Shown: positions 17,313-26,203, numbered from the stretch's first letter. The stretch is 64,000 nucleotides of DNA from Martinezella hainanensis (GCF_900094555.1 NZ_FMAC01000003.1:605850-669849); one strand, 5' to 3'. The notes: generated from the letters alone by a model not told the origin. Program-made: numbers and translations.

Positions 17313-17341
17313 AAAGCCCTGGCGCTTATGACGGGGCTTTT
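17313..17341. terminator. Bidirectional terminator between ftsZ and the SfnB-like gene
   Basis: AAAGCCC (17313-17319) pairs with GGGCTTT (17334-17340), followed by TTTT on the plus strand and preceded by A residues that give U's on the minus strand. The convergent genes stop at 17270 and 17351, so the hairpin can serve both. Confidence 0.75.
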
Positions 17342-17350
17342 GTATATCCG

Positions 17351-18568
17351 TCAAAGCGCGCCGTTCTTCGGCGGGATGACGTCGTTGAGGTGATAATTGC
17401 CGACGACGTGATATTTCCAGCGAACGGGGTCATGAAGCGTATGCGTGCGGGCATTGCGCCAGTGCCGATCGAGATTGAGGTCGAGCTTGACCGAAGCCGT
17501 CCCGGCAAGCTCGAACAGGGTGTTCGTCGCTTCGATGGCGATCTCCGTCGTCAACACCTTGGCCGCAGCAACGGCGAGCGTGGCCTCGATCACTCTCTTT
17601 TCGGTCGTCTCGACCTGCGCGGCATCGACCTTGCGGCCAGCGCGCTCGACGGTCGCGGCGGCGGCTTCAAGCCGGATGGCGATCTGGCCGACCTTGGCGA
17701 TCGTCAGCGGATCGTCGCCCGCGCGTTCGACGCCGCTGTCCATCCAGGGACGGGAGCGGGTCCTCACGAAATCCAGAGTCTCGGCGAAGGCGGCCCGCGC
17801 AATGCCGAGATCGACGCCTGCATGGATGATCTGGCCGACTGAGCCGATCGTCGTCGGCCGCTCGAAGCCTTTGTGGTGCAGGACGACATGGTCGGCGTTC
17901 ACATAGACATTGTTGAGTGCCGTGGTGCCGCTGCCGGTCGTGCGCTGTCCAAAGCCATCCCAATCGTCGATGATTTCGACGCCTTCCGTGCCTTTCGGAA
18001 CGAAAGCCATGACCAGCTTGTCGGCCTCATCGAGCGCAAAGACGGTGATCCAATCGGCAAAGAGAACGCCCGTCGAATAGAACTTGCGACCATTGATACG
18101 ATAGCCGGGGCCGTCACGGGTGATGCGGGTATTATAGTGTCCGACTGTTTTCGTGCCTCGTTCGGAGAGCGCGTTGCCAAAACGATCACCTGCCAATGCG
18201 CGACCGAAGAAGTATCGCTTTTGATCCTCGGAGCCATCGACGCGCAAAGCCTCGAGGATATAGAAATGGTTCTGCGGGATCTGTCCGATCGAGCCATCGG
18301 CCTCAGCAAGGATCGACGTGATCTCGGCCAGCGTCGCATTCGAAACATCCAGGCCGCCATATTCCTCGGGGACCGTAATTGCCAGCAGTCCGGATTGTGC
18401 CAGGGCATCCATCTCGGCAAAAGGGAGCAACCTTTCGCTATCGCGCTCCGAAGCGGTGGCAGCAAAGCGCTCGGCCAGCGCCTGCGCGACTGCCAGCGCC
18501 TGTTGTTCGGTCTCCAGTACCGTGGCCTCCGGGTGCGTGGCGTTGATATGGTGCAGTTGCGCGTTCAT
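17351..18568 (-). CDS. SfnB-family sulfur acquisition oxidoreductase
   Basis: A 405-aa flavoprotein monooxygenase of the acyl-CoA dehydrogenase superfamily, SfnB branch, used to release sulfur from dimethylsulfone-type or other organosulfur compounds under sulfate limitation. It shows PEEYGGLDVSNATLAEI and IPQNHFYILEAL in the helical part, and RINGRKFYSTGVLFADWI plus WDGFGQRTTGSGTTAL in the beta domain. The C-terminal signature HWRNARTHTLHDPVRWKYH matches SfnB and DszC. It is a paralogue of the protein at 14684-15889. ATG at 18568 gives full length. Regulation is probably by sulfur status, but no operator was identified. Confidence 0.87.
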   Translation of the reverse strand: MNAQLHHINATHPEATVLETEQQALAVAQALAERFAATASERDSERLLPFAEMDALAQSGLLAITVPEEYGGLDVSNATLAEITSILAEADGSIGQIPQNHFYILEALRVDGSEDQKRYFFGRALAGDRFGNALSERGTKTVGHYNTRITRDGPGYRINGRKFYSTGVLFADWITVFALDEADKLVMAFVPKGTEGVEIIDDWDGFGQRTTGSGTTALNNVYVNADHVVLHHKGFERPTTIGSVGQIIHAGVDLGIARAAFAETLDFVRTRSRPWMDSGVERAGDDPLTIAKVGQIAIRLEAAAATVERAGRKVDAAQVETTEKRVIEATLAVAAAKVLTTEIAIEATNTLFELAGTASVKLDLNLDRHWRNARTHTLHDPVRWKYHVVGNYHLNDVIPPKNGAL

Positions 18569-18741
18569 GGGCAGGCTCCGATTTCATTCGGCGCCACGAT
18601 GCCGCATTCAAAGCCGGGCTTCGAGAAAAGGCATTTCATTTTTGGCGACGCCGCCGGCTCTTCATTCCTTTCTCTATAGAATTGATGGTCAATTACTGCT
18701 TGGGCTGTGCCGGTGCTAATAAAGATTGATCTTACGACCGG

Positions 18742-20040
18742 CTATCGGCACCCAGCTCGCCAGTCTTCGAAGCGCGCATGCGCCAGGGCAAGCGAAGCGA
18801 CGATCGGCGTGAAGCCATGAAATGGCAAGGCCTGACCGGATTGGAGTGGGATCGGCAGAGAATCCACCGTCTCGCCGAGCGCCAGTCTCGCCAGTGTCCG
18901 GCCGAGTTGCGCCGTCATGGCGATGCCGCGGCCGTTGCAGCCGATCCCTCCGAAGAAGCCGTCGCCGAAGCGGTAGAGTCGCGGCAGGAAATCGGGCGTC
19001 ATGATCGCCGTTCCGGTCCAGACGATCTCCACGCCGGGATGGCGCGGCAGGCGGAGCTCGGATGCGAGCCGGTTGACGACGGCGCGGCCGACACGCTCGA
19101 AAGCGCCGATCGGATTGATCGCCATGCCACCGCTGATCAGCCTGTTGTCACGATCGAGCCGATAGGTGAACAGGTTGGAGCGCGTGTCTCCGACGGGGCG
19201 GCGATGCGGGGCGATCCGCGCAATGGTTTCAGCGTCGACCGGCTTCGTTGCCACCTGATAGACTTTCAGCGGCACGCCGGTTCGGCCCATGCGCGAAGCT
19301 ATGCCATCGGTAAACGCATTGGTGGCGAGGATGACGACATCCGTTTCGATCTCGTGACCGGCGAGGCCGACGCGCCAAGTGCCGCCATGTCGTTCGACGC
19401 GCTCGACCCTGCTGCTCTCACGGATCATGCCGCCGCGCCGGATCACCGCATGTGCAAGCCCATAGAGATAATTCAACGGATGGATGGTGCCGCCGGAATG
19501 ATCGAGTAGTCCGCCGGAATAGATCTCCATGCCTGTTTCGTTCTGTATGGCGCGCGCTCCGAGAAATTCGACCGGACGGCCAAGCTCCGTCCAATCCTTC
19601 GCTCGTTGACGCAAGATCGCAGCCATATCGTCGCCATAGGCTGGCTGCAGCCAGCCGGTCTGCGCCGCATCGCAGGAAATCTTTTCGTCTGCAATCGTCG
19701 CAAAGACCTCGTCGGCGCCGGCGCCGACCAGCGACAATAGGGCATCCGCCTTGTCGAGTGGCAGCTTCTGGCGGACGGTTGCCGGATCCGCCTTGGCGAA
19801 ATTCGGTACGACGAAGCCGGCATTCATGCCGCTTGCTCCGGCGCCCAACAGCCCCGCCTCAAGGACGATGACGGATCGGCCAGCGCGGACAAGGTGAAGG
19901 GCTGCAGTCAGGCCGGTGAAGCCGCCGCCGATTACGACAACATCCGAGCGAGGCGGCAAATCGCGGGAAAGTTCGGGGGCTGGGCCTGCCGTCAAAGTCC
20001 ACAAGGTTGGATTGGTCGGGCGAACAAGGGGGCTGGGCAT
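18742..20040 (-). CDS. FAD-dependent oxidoreductase (DAO family, gamma-glutamylputrescine oxidase-like)
   Basis: A 432-aa flavoenzyme oxidising a C-N bond in an amino acid or amine. The N-terminal dinucleotide-binding motif VVVIGGGFTGLTAALHLVRAG is followed by a conserved Glu (VLEAG) and GASGMNAGFVVPNF. The C-terminal FAD contact is FFGGIGCNGRGIAMTAQLGR. This matches the PuuB/OrdL branch of the D-amino-acid oxidase superfamily. ATG at 20040 (MPSPLVRP) was chosen; a TTG at 20058 is in frame. It lies 126 bp downstream of the branched-chain-type binding protein gene with a hairpin between, so it is probably the last gene of that operon. This suggests that the imported compound carries an amine. 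Confidence 0.85.
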   Translation of the reverse strand: MPSPLVRPTNPTLWTLTAGPAPELSRDLPPRSDVVVIGGGFTGLTAALHLVRAGRSVIVLEAGLLGAGASGMNAGFVVPNFAKADPATVRQKLPLDKADALLSLVGAGADEVFATIADEKISCDAAQTGWLQPAYGDDMAAILRQRAKDWTELGRPVEFLGARAIQNETGMEIYSGGLLDHSGGTIHPLNYLYGLAHAVIRRGGMIRESSRVERVERHGGTWRVGLAGHEIETDVVILATNAFTDGIASRMGRTGVPLKVYQVATKPVDAETIARIAPHRRPVGDTRSNLFTYRLDRDNRLISGGMAINPIGAFERVGRAVVNRLASELRLPRHPGVEIVWTGTAIMTPDFLPRLYRFGDGFFGGIGCNGRGIAMTAQLGRTLARLALGETVDSLPIPLQSGQALPFHGFTPIVASLALAHARFEDWRAGCR

Positions 20041-20121
20041 CAGCGGACGATCTCTCAATAACTATGCCAGATGGCTGTCACGACAGGTGAGCGCCGAAGG
20101 GTGTGCAGGAATGTTGTGCGT

Positions 20122-20145
20122 GAGGCGCGCCGGATAGCGCGCCTC
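20122..20145 (-). terminator. Stem-loop between binding-protein and FAD oxidase genes
   Basis: Perfect 9-bp arms GAGGCGCGC (20122-20130) and GCGCGCCTC (20137-20145) with a 6-nt loop, 22 nt after the binding-protein stop. There is no T-tract on the minus strand. Likely a partial terminator or a 3' stabiliser that lets the binding protein be made in excess. Confidence 0.55.
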
Positions 20146-20166
20146 GTCATTTGCGGAAAGGCTGGC

Positions 20167-21423
20167 CTACTTGAGCTTGTCCTTGAGGGCGGCGACGTCT
20201 TCCATCGATAGCTGGCCATCGGTGGCGACCTTGCCGTCGGCAATCTTCCAGAGGCGGAAGGGGCCGGTGATGTCGCCATACTGATCGAAGGAGACCGGGC
20301 CGATGACGCCTTCGTAACGGATCGGCTTGCCTTCCTTGATAAGGCCGAGCGCCTTGGCGAACTCGTCCTTGCCGGCATAGATCGGCGTGCCCTTGGGGTC
20401 GACGACCTTGTAGATATCATCCTTCAGCTTGGATGTGTCATCGCCGGCAATCGCAAGCGCGAGACCGACGATCGCACCGGCATCATAGGCGCGGTCAGCG
20501 GCTGGATTGGTCGGATCGATGCCCGAAAAGTCCTTGTAGTTCTTGTTGAAGTAATCGGTCGATGGGGTCGGGTTCGTACCCGAGGAGGTGCCGTAGGCTT
20601 CCTTCAGATAATCGGCGCCGACGGAGTCAATAAAATCAGGGCTGTTCATGCCGTCATTGAGCAGGAACTTCTGCGGGCCACCCTGCGAGATCCAGGTGCG
20701 GGCGATGGTCGCGCCGTCGACTGGCGTGCTGACGAGATAGAGGCCGTCGGGATCGCCGCCCATGCCGGCTGTGACTTCGGAGGCATAGCTCGACTGCTTC
20801 TCGTTATAGGGCGTCGTCGAGACGATGGTCCCGCCGAGCGCCTTGTAGGCTTTTGAAAACTCCGCGACCATGTTCACGCCGAAATCGTTGTTGACGTGGA
20901 TGATCGCGAGCTTCTTGAAGCCCTTGTCGATCGCATATTTGGCGGCCGCGATGCCCTGCAGCGAATCCGAGGTGATGGTGCGGAAGAAGATGCCGTTGGT
21001 CTTGCCGTCGCGGCCAAGTGCCGTCAGCGTCGGCGAGGAGGCGGCGGGCGACACCTGTACGATCTTCGCCGGCGCAGTCACGGAGGTCAGGATCGGGATC
21101 GTCACCGAAGAGATGATGCCGCCGATGATGGCCGGCACCTTCTTGACCTGCACCAGCTGGGTCGCCGCATCGACCGCGACATTGCCCTGGCTCTGGCTGT
21201 CGCGCGTATCGGTCACCAGATCGCAGCCGTGTGCGCCGCCGGCGGCGTTGATATCGCGGAAGGCCATTTCGACGGACTTTGCGCCCGCCTGGCCGTATTC
21301 GCCGGCCGGACCGGTGAGCTCCATCACGAGGCCGACCGTTACCTTGCAGTCTGCGGCATTGGCGACGCCGGCTGCGGTTAAGAGGGCCAGAGCCGTGGTG
21401 ATTTGAAATATCGTCTTCTTCAT
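20167..21423 (-). CDS. Branched-chain amino acid-type ABC binding protein (LivK-like)
   Basis: A 418-aa periplasmic binding protein of the HAAT importer class. The signal peptide is MKKTIFQITTALALLTAA, cut after NAA or NA near 24. The mature protein begins CKVTVGLVMELTGPAGEYGQ with the typical GAKSVEMAFRDINAAGG, then SSVTIPILTSVTAPAKIVQV. ATG at 21423 follows GGGGAA; an upstream in-frame ATG at 21456 would break the signal peptide. It belongs to the GntR-led minus-strand operon, and its membrane and ATPase partners are livG-livM on the divergent strand. The substrate is unknown: HAAT proteins also bind urea, amides and aromatic acids. Confidence 0.9.
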   Translation of the reverse strand: MKKTIFQITTALALLTAAGVANAADCKVTVGLVMELTGPAGEYGQAGAKSVEMAFRDINAAGGAHGCDLVTDTRDSQSQGNVAVDAATQLVQVKKVPAIIGGIISSVTIPILTSVTAPAKIVQVSPAASSPTLTALGRDGKTNGIFFRTITSDSLQGIAAAKYAIDKGFKKLAIIHVNNDFGVNMVAEFSKAYKALGGTIVSTTPYNEKQSSYASEVTAGMGGDPDGLYLVSTPVDGATIARTWISQGGPQKFLLNDGMNSPDFIDSVGADYLKEAYGTSSGTNPTPSTDYFNKNYKDFSGIDPTNPAADRAYDAGAIVGLALAIAGDDTSKLKDDIYKVVDPKGTPIYAGKDEFAKALGLIKEGKPIRYEGVIGPVSFDQYGDITGPFRLWKIADGKVATDGQLSMEDVAALKDKLK

Positions 21424-21476
21424 CTTTGTTCCCCTTGTTCGGTCAACGATTTTCATTTCTGTTTTTTCAGAACCTG

Positions 21477-21905
21477 TCAGGTCTCCGGCATCTGCAGCCA
21501 GGTTTCATGCAGATGCTGCCATTCGACGCCGTTGGGTGCCGATGAACTTGTGGTGAAAAGAGCGCTTGCTTGCCGACGGCTGTATTTGCCGGCGCGCATC
21601 TGTGCTTCGACATAGGTGAGAACGATCGTGTCCTCCGTCTCGAAGCTGGCGCGGATATCCGAAATCTCGATGCTGAAATCGCCATGAAAGCTTGCCCGGT
21701 TTGTCCGGATCAGCTCGATGGTCTGAGCGCGATCGAAGAGGCGGCCGGTTGGCGGGATCATGTGAAAAGCTTGACCGAAGGTGCGCTCGCAGCGGCCAAA
21801 ATCCGTATTGTCGGCCGTTGTCGCATCATACCAGGCTTCGAAGAAACGATGGAAATCGAGAACTTCGGCGCTGGCTTTCTGAAAGAGGGGCGATTGCTGG
21901 CTCAT
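21477..21905 (-). CDS. SnoaL-like / DUF4440-type small protein
   Basis: A 142-aa protein with the cone-shaped NTF2-like (SnoaL/DUF4440) fold: an N-terminal helix FHRFFEAWYDATTADNTDFG, then MIPPTGRLFDRAQTIELI, the central strands FSIEISDIRASFETEDTIVL and YVEAQMRAG, and the final strand with WQHLHETWLQ. Such proteins act as isomerases, cyclases, dehydratases or small ligand carriers. It is coupled to the aldo/keto reductase gene by a 4-nt ATGA overlap and precedes the binding-protein gene. It probably handles an intermediate of this pathway; catalytic residues cannot be assigned. Confidence 0.72.
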   Translation of the reverse strand: MSQQSPLFQKASAEVLDFHRFFEAWYDATTADNTDFGRCERTFGQAFHMIPPTGRLFDRAQTIELIRTNRASFHGDFSIEISDIRASFETEDTIVLTYVEAQMRAGKYSRRQASALFTTSSSAPNGVEWQHLHETWLQMPET

Positions 21906-22957
21906 ACTTTCCCCGCATTGAGATTATAGTGCATGATCGAGCCGTGCCTGCCGGCGCGGTCGCGCTCCAGCGTATAGACGTCGCCTTCGAGGCCGGGGCT
22001 TCGGGTGATGATGGCGGCGATCTGCTGGCGGTCGTCGTCCGAAAGGGCGATATCCATGATCTTGGCGTTGGCAAGCGCATGTGCCTGGTTGCGCGCGCCG
22101 ACGATGACGGCCGCTACCTGCGGCTGCTCCAGCACCCAGGCGCTGGCGATCGTGGCGATATCGACCCCATGGCGATCACCGATGGCCTTCAGCGCAGCAA
22201 GCAAGGATTGGAACAGCTCCCAGCCACCGAAATCGTCGATGATTAGCTTGTACTTGACGAGAGACCGGTTCTCGAGCGGCATCTCTGGCTCCGGCTGCCC
22301 GAGCCATTTGTCGCTCAAAAAGCCGCCGGCCACCGAACCGTAGCAGAGAAATTTCACGTCATTCCCGGCAGCCAGCTTGGCGAGGCTGTGCGACGGGCGC
22401 TGATCGAGAACCGAATATTGTAGCTGCTGGCTGACCAGCGGAATGCCGGCTTTGAGGATTTCAGCGATATGTGGCGTGTCGAAATTCGTCGTGCCGACAT
22501 TGCGCACCTTGCCTTCGCGGCGCATTTCATCCAGCCAGCTCAGCGCTTCAAGATAACCGGGCAGGGCGTAATCCCACCAGTGAAACTGCACCAGATCGAG
22601 CTGCTCGGTTTTCAGCTTGCTCAGCGACTTGTCGACGATCCCCTGGATATAGTCGCGGCTGATCGTTGCCAGTTTCTCGAGATCTGGCACCAGCTTCGTG
22701 TGCACCTTCATGGCGCCTGCGGCTTCCACGCCGCGCTCGTTTTGGAGCCGCTGTCGCGCTTCGCCGATCAGCTCCTCGACGCCGGTATAAATGTCGGCGC
22801 AGTCATAGGTGCGGATGCCGACGTCGAAGGCGGCGATCAGGTCGGTGACGGCCTGGGCGCGATCGATGGCGCCATGCCCTCCGGCAAGCTGCCAGCCGCC
22901 GCGGATGACGCGGGAGATTGAATATCCGGGGCTGAGCTCAAAAGCCTTGGCGGTCAT
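21902..22957 (-). CDS. Aldo/keto reductase
   Basis: A cytosolic NAD(P)H-dependent (beta/alpha)8 oxidoreductase of about 351 aa. The catalytic tetrad is visible: Asp and Tyr in YDCADIYTGVEE, Lys in MKVHTKLVPD and His in LVQFHWWDYA. The cofactor segment ends in VIVGARNQAHALANAKI. ATG at 22957 is 10 nt after AGGAG; ATG at 22966 would give an ATGA overlap with the upstream stop but sits only 1-2 nt from the ribosome site. Context: second-last catabolic gene of the GntR-led operon, where it may reduce or oxidise an aldehyde made by the FAD oxidase. Confidence 0.87.
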   Translation of the reverse strand: MTAKAFELSPGYSISRVIRGGWQLAGGHGAIDRAQAVTDLIAAFDVGIRTYDCADIYTGVEELIGEARQRLQNERGVEAAGAMKVHTKLVPDLEKLATISRDYIQGIVDKSLSKLKTEQLDLVQFHWWDYALPGYLEALSWLDEMRREGKVRNVGTTNFDTPHIAEILKAGIPLVSQQLQYSVLDQRPSHSLAKLAAGNDVKFLCYGSVAGGFLSDKWLGQPEPEMPLENRSLVKYKLIIDDFGGWELFQSLLAALKAIGDRHGVDIATIASAWVLEQPQVAAVIVGARNQAHALANAKIMDIALSDDDRQQIAAIITRSPGLEGDVYTLERDRAGRHGSIMHYNLNAGKV

Positions 22958-22962
22958 GCGGT

Positions 22963-23316
22963 TCATTCTCCTTCGGGCAACGGCACGGCCGTTGTCTCGG
23001 CATGGCTGAACCGCCGCTTGCCCGTTCTGACGATCCGCAGCCGGCTCGCGCAGTTGGGGTCGGGGCAGGCGATGTCCGCGTCCGAGGTCATCCAGTCATT
23101 CTTGTGGGTCGGCCGCTGCTTGGCTGCCAGCAACGGCAACACGGCGGAGATGGAGTAGATCGAGAAGCCCTGTCCCGGCGGCAGGGACAGCATCTCGCCC
23201 TTCAGTTCGAAATAGTCGCCCGGCTTGGCACCGCAATAGATCGGCTTGCCCTCGGGGATGACGGCCTCGACCCTCAGGTCGAACAGCTCGAAACTGTCGT
23301 CGCTTGCCGCGGTCAT
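22963..23316 (-). CDS. TIGR04076-like small protein
   Basis: A 117-aa protein matching, from memory, the TIGR04076 family: FELFDLRVEAV, a CGAKPGDYFELKGEMLSLPPG core with a short beta barrel, FSIYSISAVLPLLAAKQR, NDWMTSDADIACPDPNC, and an ending RIVRTGKRRF. The conserved CPDPNC looks like a metal or redox centre. The start at 23316 is the only ATG giving this conserved N terminus and it lies 1 nt after the DUF3830-like stop. The family function is unknown. Members often neighbour aldo/keto reductases and uptake genes, as here. Confidence 0.75.
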   Translation of the reverse strand: MTAASDDSFELFDLRVEAVIPEGKPIYCGAKPGDYFELKGEMLSLPPGQGFSIYSISAVLPLLAAKQRPTHKNDWMTSDADIACPDPNCASRLRIVRTGKRRFSHAETTAVPLPEGE

Positions 23317-23317
23317 G

Positions 23318-23806
23318 TCAGATCTCCGCACGCTCGAAGGTGACGTCACAGGCGCCGTTGCGGCGGATGACGCCGCAGGCCGCAGCGAACCGCTCGCGTT
23401 CTTCCGCGCGCACCTGTGCGACAACACTGCCGGCAAGCCAGCCGATCGGGAAGAGCAGGCGAGCGCCGGGTCCATAGAACAGTCCGATATCGAAGATTGC
23501 ATCGGCATTGCCGCCCCACATGCGCGGCGGCACATAGCTGAGCACGATATCGCCGGGCTGCGGCGTCAGTGTTGCATTCTCGGCGGGCAGGGCGTTCGCG
23601 TAGGACGCACCTTTCAGATGCGCCGGCGGGATTGGGCAGGAAATTTCCGGCCCGGTCCACATGGCATGAATACCGCCGACGACGCGCGGTTCGCTGAGGT
23701 AATGCCAGAAAAAGACGGCATTGTCGGGCGCCTTCGTCTCCAGCAGCGGCGCGAGGGCGCTGAGGCCGGAGCGGGGTTCGGTGATCTTGATGGCGCGCTG
23801 GCTCAT
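23318..23806 (-). CDS. DUF3830-like cyclophilin-fold protein
   Basis: A 162-aa protein whose layout matches DUF3830: an opening strand AIKITEPRSGLSALAPLLE, then KAPDNAVFFWHYL, a conserved GGIHAMWTGPEISCPIP segment, GDIVLSYVPPRMWGG, and the strand DIGLFYGPGARLLFPIGWL, ending ACDVTFERAE. DUF3830 has a cyclophilin-like barrel and occurs in catabolic and transport clusters, with no proven reaction. The ATG at 23806 overlaps the GntR stop by 4 nt, showing tight coupling. The family assignment rests on recall and not on a search. Confidence 0.7.
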   Translation of the reverse strand: MSQRAIKITEPRSGLSALAPLLETKAPDNAVFFWHYLSEPRVVGGIHAMWTGPEISCPIPPAHLKGASYANALPAENATLTPQPGDIVLSYVPPRMWGGNADAIFDIGLFYGPGARLLFPIGWLAGSVVAQVRAEERERFAAACGVIRRNGACDVTFERAEI

Positions 23807-24537
23807 GCGGATTGGCCCTTCTTGGCTTCGGCTTCCAGTTTGTTGCGCAGGAAGGTGAATGGCCGGCTGATGTCTGCGACCAGCGCATCGCGGGCTTCTT
23901 TTGCATCCTGCGCGGCGATCGCCTTGACGATCGTGCGGTGATAATGGGCCGTATCGATCTCGCCGGCATCCGAGAAGGCATAGATGGCGACGCGGATACA
24001 GGGGCCGGACTGCAGCCACAGGCTTTCGATCATCGGGATCAGGACGGCGGAGCCGCAGGCACGATAAATCTCGAAGTGAAAGGCCTGGTTGAGCGTCACC
24101 TCGCGGTCGACGTCCTTCTTGTGCTTCAGCGCGCGCATCTCGTCCCATTCGCCGAGCATGCTTTCGATGGTCGCTATCTGGCGCGGCGTCATGCGGGTTG
24201 CCGCAAGCGCGATCGCCTCGCCCTCGATGAGGATACGGGCGCGCAGAAGATCATCCATGCGCTCCAGCGTGATCGGCGGTACGCGAACGGATCGATTGGG
24301 GAGGGCTTCCAGCGCTTTCTCGGTGATCAATCGACCGAGAGCCTCGCGCACCGGCATGGTGCTGGTCATCAGCGCGTCGGCAAGGCCGCGGATCGTCAGC
24401 ACCTGGCTCGGCTCGAAAAGGCCGCCGATCAGCGCACGGCGCAGCTCCAGATAGACTCTGTCTTGAACGGTTTCTCGCCCCACTGGCGCAAGCTGTGCGG
24501 CAATCGGATCGCTCTTTTCGGCGGTGGCCTTTTGCAT
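23803..24537 (-). CDS. GntR-family (FadR/FCD) regulator of the liv-linked cluster
   Basis: A 244-aa regulator. The winged helix-turn-helix (TIRGLADALMTSTMPVREALGRL) is followed by the all-helical FCD ligand domain, with metal or ligand residues in RILIEGEAIALAA, FHFEIYRACGS and HYHRTIVKAIAAQD. ATG at 24537 (MQKATAEKSDP) matches the family start. It is first in the minus-strand operon and divergent from livG. The spacer has a TGTGATCACA palindrome and a second GTGATCA, so it probably represses both arms until its ligand, likely the transported compound, binds. Confidence 0.9.
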   Translation of the reverse strand: MQKATAEKSDPIAAQLAPVGRETVQDRVYLELRRALIGGLFEPSQVLTIRGLADALMTSTMPVREALGRLITEKALEALPNRSVRVPPITLERMDDLLRARILIEGEAIALAATRMTPRQIATIESMLGEWDEMRALKHKKDVDREVTLNQAFHFEIYRACGSAVLIPMIESLWLQSGPCIRVAIYAFSDAGEIDTAHYHRTIVKAIAAQDAKEARDALVADISRPFTFLRNKLEAEAKKGQSA

Positions 24538-24583
24538 TCGAAATCCCTTTTTCGGCTTGCGAAGAGGATTAAAGCTGATTAGC

Positions 24584-24607
24584 GTGATCAATGCAAGTGT
24601 GATCACA
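24584..24607. promoter_or_regulatory. Probable GntR operator between gntR and livG
   Basis: A perfect palindrome TGTGATCACA at 24598-24607 and an upstream direct copy GTGATCA at 24584-24590, 15 bp apart start to start. Both lie in the 122-bp divergent promoter between gntR (start 24537) and livG (start 24660). Assignment to GntR is by position. Confidence 0.65.
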
Positions 24608-24659
24608 AATCAAATAATCAGGGAAGCGGCAGCGAACGCTTTCCGGCCAGAGGGATCTC

Positions 24660-25457
24660 ATGAGTACGACAACTGAACGGCATGGGGAGGAAGCCCGGCC
24701 TGTTCTGACGGCAAGAAACGTGATGCGGCGTTTCGGCGGCCTTGTGGCCGTCAACGACGTTTCCTTCGAGGTGCGCCAGGGCGAGATCCTCGGTTTGATC
24801 GGCCCGAACGGCGCCGGCAAGACGACGATGTTCGATCTTCTCGCCGGCAGCGTTGCGCCAAGCAGCGGCGAGATCGTACTGAACGGCGCTGCGGTGGCGG
24901 GCGAGGCGGCTCATCGTCGCATCGGTCGCGGCCTTGGCCGCACTTTTCAGATCCCGCGGCCTTTTCCCAATCTGACGCTTCTCGACAATGTGATGCTGGC
25001 TGCCCAGGATCAGGCGGGCGAGCGGCTGCTGTCGAATTTCCTGCGGCCGTGGAAAGTCGCCGCGCAGGAGAAGGCTGCCCATGCCAAGGCGATGGACCTG
25101 CTCGAGCTCGTTCATCTGACGCGCCTGGCGCATGAACCGGCACGCGTCCTATCCGGTGGTCAGCGCAAGCTTCTGGAGCTTGCCCGCGTCATGATGGCCG
25201 ATCCTGCCCTCATCCTGCTCGATGAGCCGGCGGCCGGCGTCAACGCGACGCTTCTGGAAACGATCATCGACCGCATCCGCGATATCAATCAGCGCGGCGT
25301 CACCTTTCTCCTGATCGAGCACAATATCGATATGGTGACGCGCTTGTGTCACCGCGTACTCGTCATGGCGAGTGGCCAGCTTCTTTGCGAGGGAACGCCG
25401 GAGGAGGTTGCCCGCGATCCGCGCGTCATCGAAGCCTATCTGGGAGGCGCGGCATGA
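24660..25457 (+). CDS. livG: HAAT ABC importer ATP-binding protein LivG
   Basis: A 265-aa ATPase of a branched-chain amino acid-type importer. Walker A GPNGAGKT is at 48-55, the signature LSGGQRK near 164, and Walker B LILLDEPAAGV follows. The long insert between Walker A and the signature (ERLLSNFLRPWKVAAQEKAA) is typical of LivG rather than LivF. It is first in livGFHM and overlaps livF by ATGA. Its binding protein is encoded in the divergent operon at 20167. Confidence 0.93.
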   Translation: MSTTTERHGEEARPVLTARNVMRRFGGLVAVNDVSFEVRQGEILGLIGPNGAGKTTMFDLLAGSVAPSSGEIVLNGAAVAGEAAHRRIGRGLGRTFQIPRPFPNLTLLDNVMLAAQDQAGERLLSNFLRPWKVAAQEKAAHAKAMDLLELVHLTRLAHEPARVLSGGQRKLLELARVMMADPALILLDEPAAGVNATLLETIIDRIRDINQRGVTFLLIEHNIDMVTRLCHRVLVMASGQLLCEGTPEEVARDPRVIEAYLGGAA

Positions 25458-26203
25458 GTGAAGCGGTCTTGAGCGTTCGCAACCTCGTTGCCGGTTACGA
25501 GCCGGGAGTTCCAATCGTTCGCGGAGCTTCGATTACGGTGGCGGAGAAGGAAATCGTCGTCGTTCTCGGTCCCAATGGTGCCGGCAAATCGAGTTTCATC
25601 AAGGCCATTGCGGGCCTCGTTCCGGTCGAGAGCGGTACGGTGGAGCTGGCCGGCAGGGATATCACGGGTGCGCCCGCGCACACGATGGTGCGGCTTGGCC
25701 TTGCCTTCGTGCCACAGACGGAAAATGTCTTTCCGCTGATGTCCGTCGAAGACAATTTGAAGGTGGCCGGCGGTATTCTGAAGCCGAAGGACGTGCCTGT
25801 TCGTATCGAAGAAATGTATGCGATCTTTCCGGATCTTGCCCGCCATCGTCGCATCGCGGCCGGCAATCTCTCGGGAGGGCAACGGCAGATGCTGGCGGTT
25901 GCGCGTGCCCTTATCGTTCATCCAAAGCTTCTCGTGCTGGATGAGCCTTCGGCGGGCCTCTCGCCGAAGTTCGTCTCGATGGTCTTCGACATGCTGACCG
26001 AAATCCGCAAATCCGGTGTCACCATTCTGCTGGTCGAGCAGAATGCCAGGGCAGCGCTTGCCATTGGCGACCGCGCCTATGTTCTTGTCGAGGGTAAGGA
26101 CAGACACGAAGGCGTTGCCTCGGAGCTCTGGAACGATCCTGTCGTTGCCGAACTTTATCTTGGCCAGCGACCGGCACCGTCAGTAAAGGGAGGCGCGGCA
26201 TGA
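25454..26203 (+). CDS. livF: HAAT ABC importer ATP-binding protein LivF
   Basis: A 249-aa ATPase. Walker A GPNGAGKS is at 39-46, the signature LSGGQRQ lies in the middle, and Walker B is LLVLDEPSAGLSPK with the LivF-type EIRKSGVTILLVEQNA. The start at 25454 gives a 4-nt overlap with livG; earlier in-frame ATGs lie inside livG. It overlaps livH by 4 nt as well, so the four genes are translationally coupled. It pairs with LivG at the inner face of the membrane. Confidence 0.93.
   Translation: MSEAVLSVRNLVAGYEPGVPIVRGASITVAEKEIVVVLGPNGAGKSSFIKAIAGLVPVESGTVELAGRDITGAPAHTMVRLGLAFVPQTENVFPLMSVEDNLKVAGGILKPKDVPVRIEEMYAIFPDLARHRRIAAGNLSGGQRQMLAVARALIVHPKLLVLDEPSAGLSPKFVSMVFDMLTEIRKSGVTILLVEQNARAALAIGDRAYVLVEGKDRHEGVASELWNDPVVAELYLGQRPAPSVKGGAA

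Noticed and set aside
16110..17354. A 414-codon open frame antisense to ftsZ
   Set aside because: Arg/Asp/Gly-rich low-information protein with no start signal; the plus strand has a complete FtsZ core.
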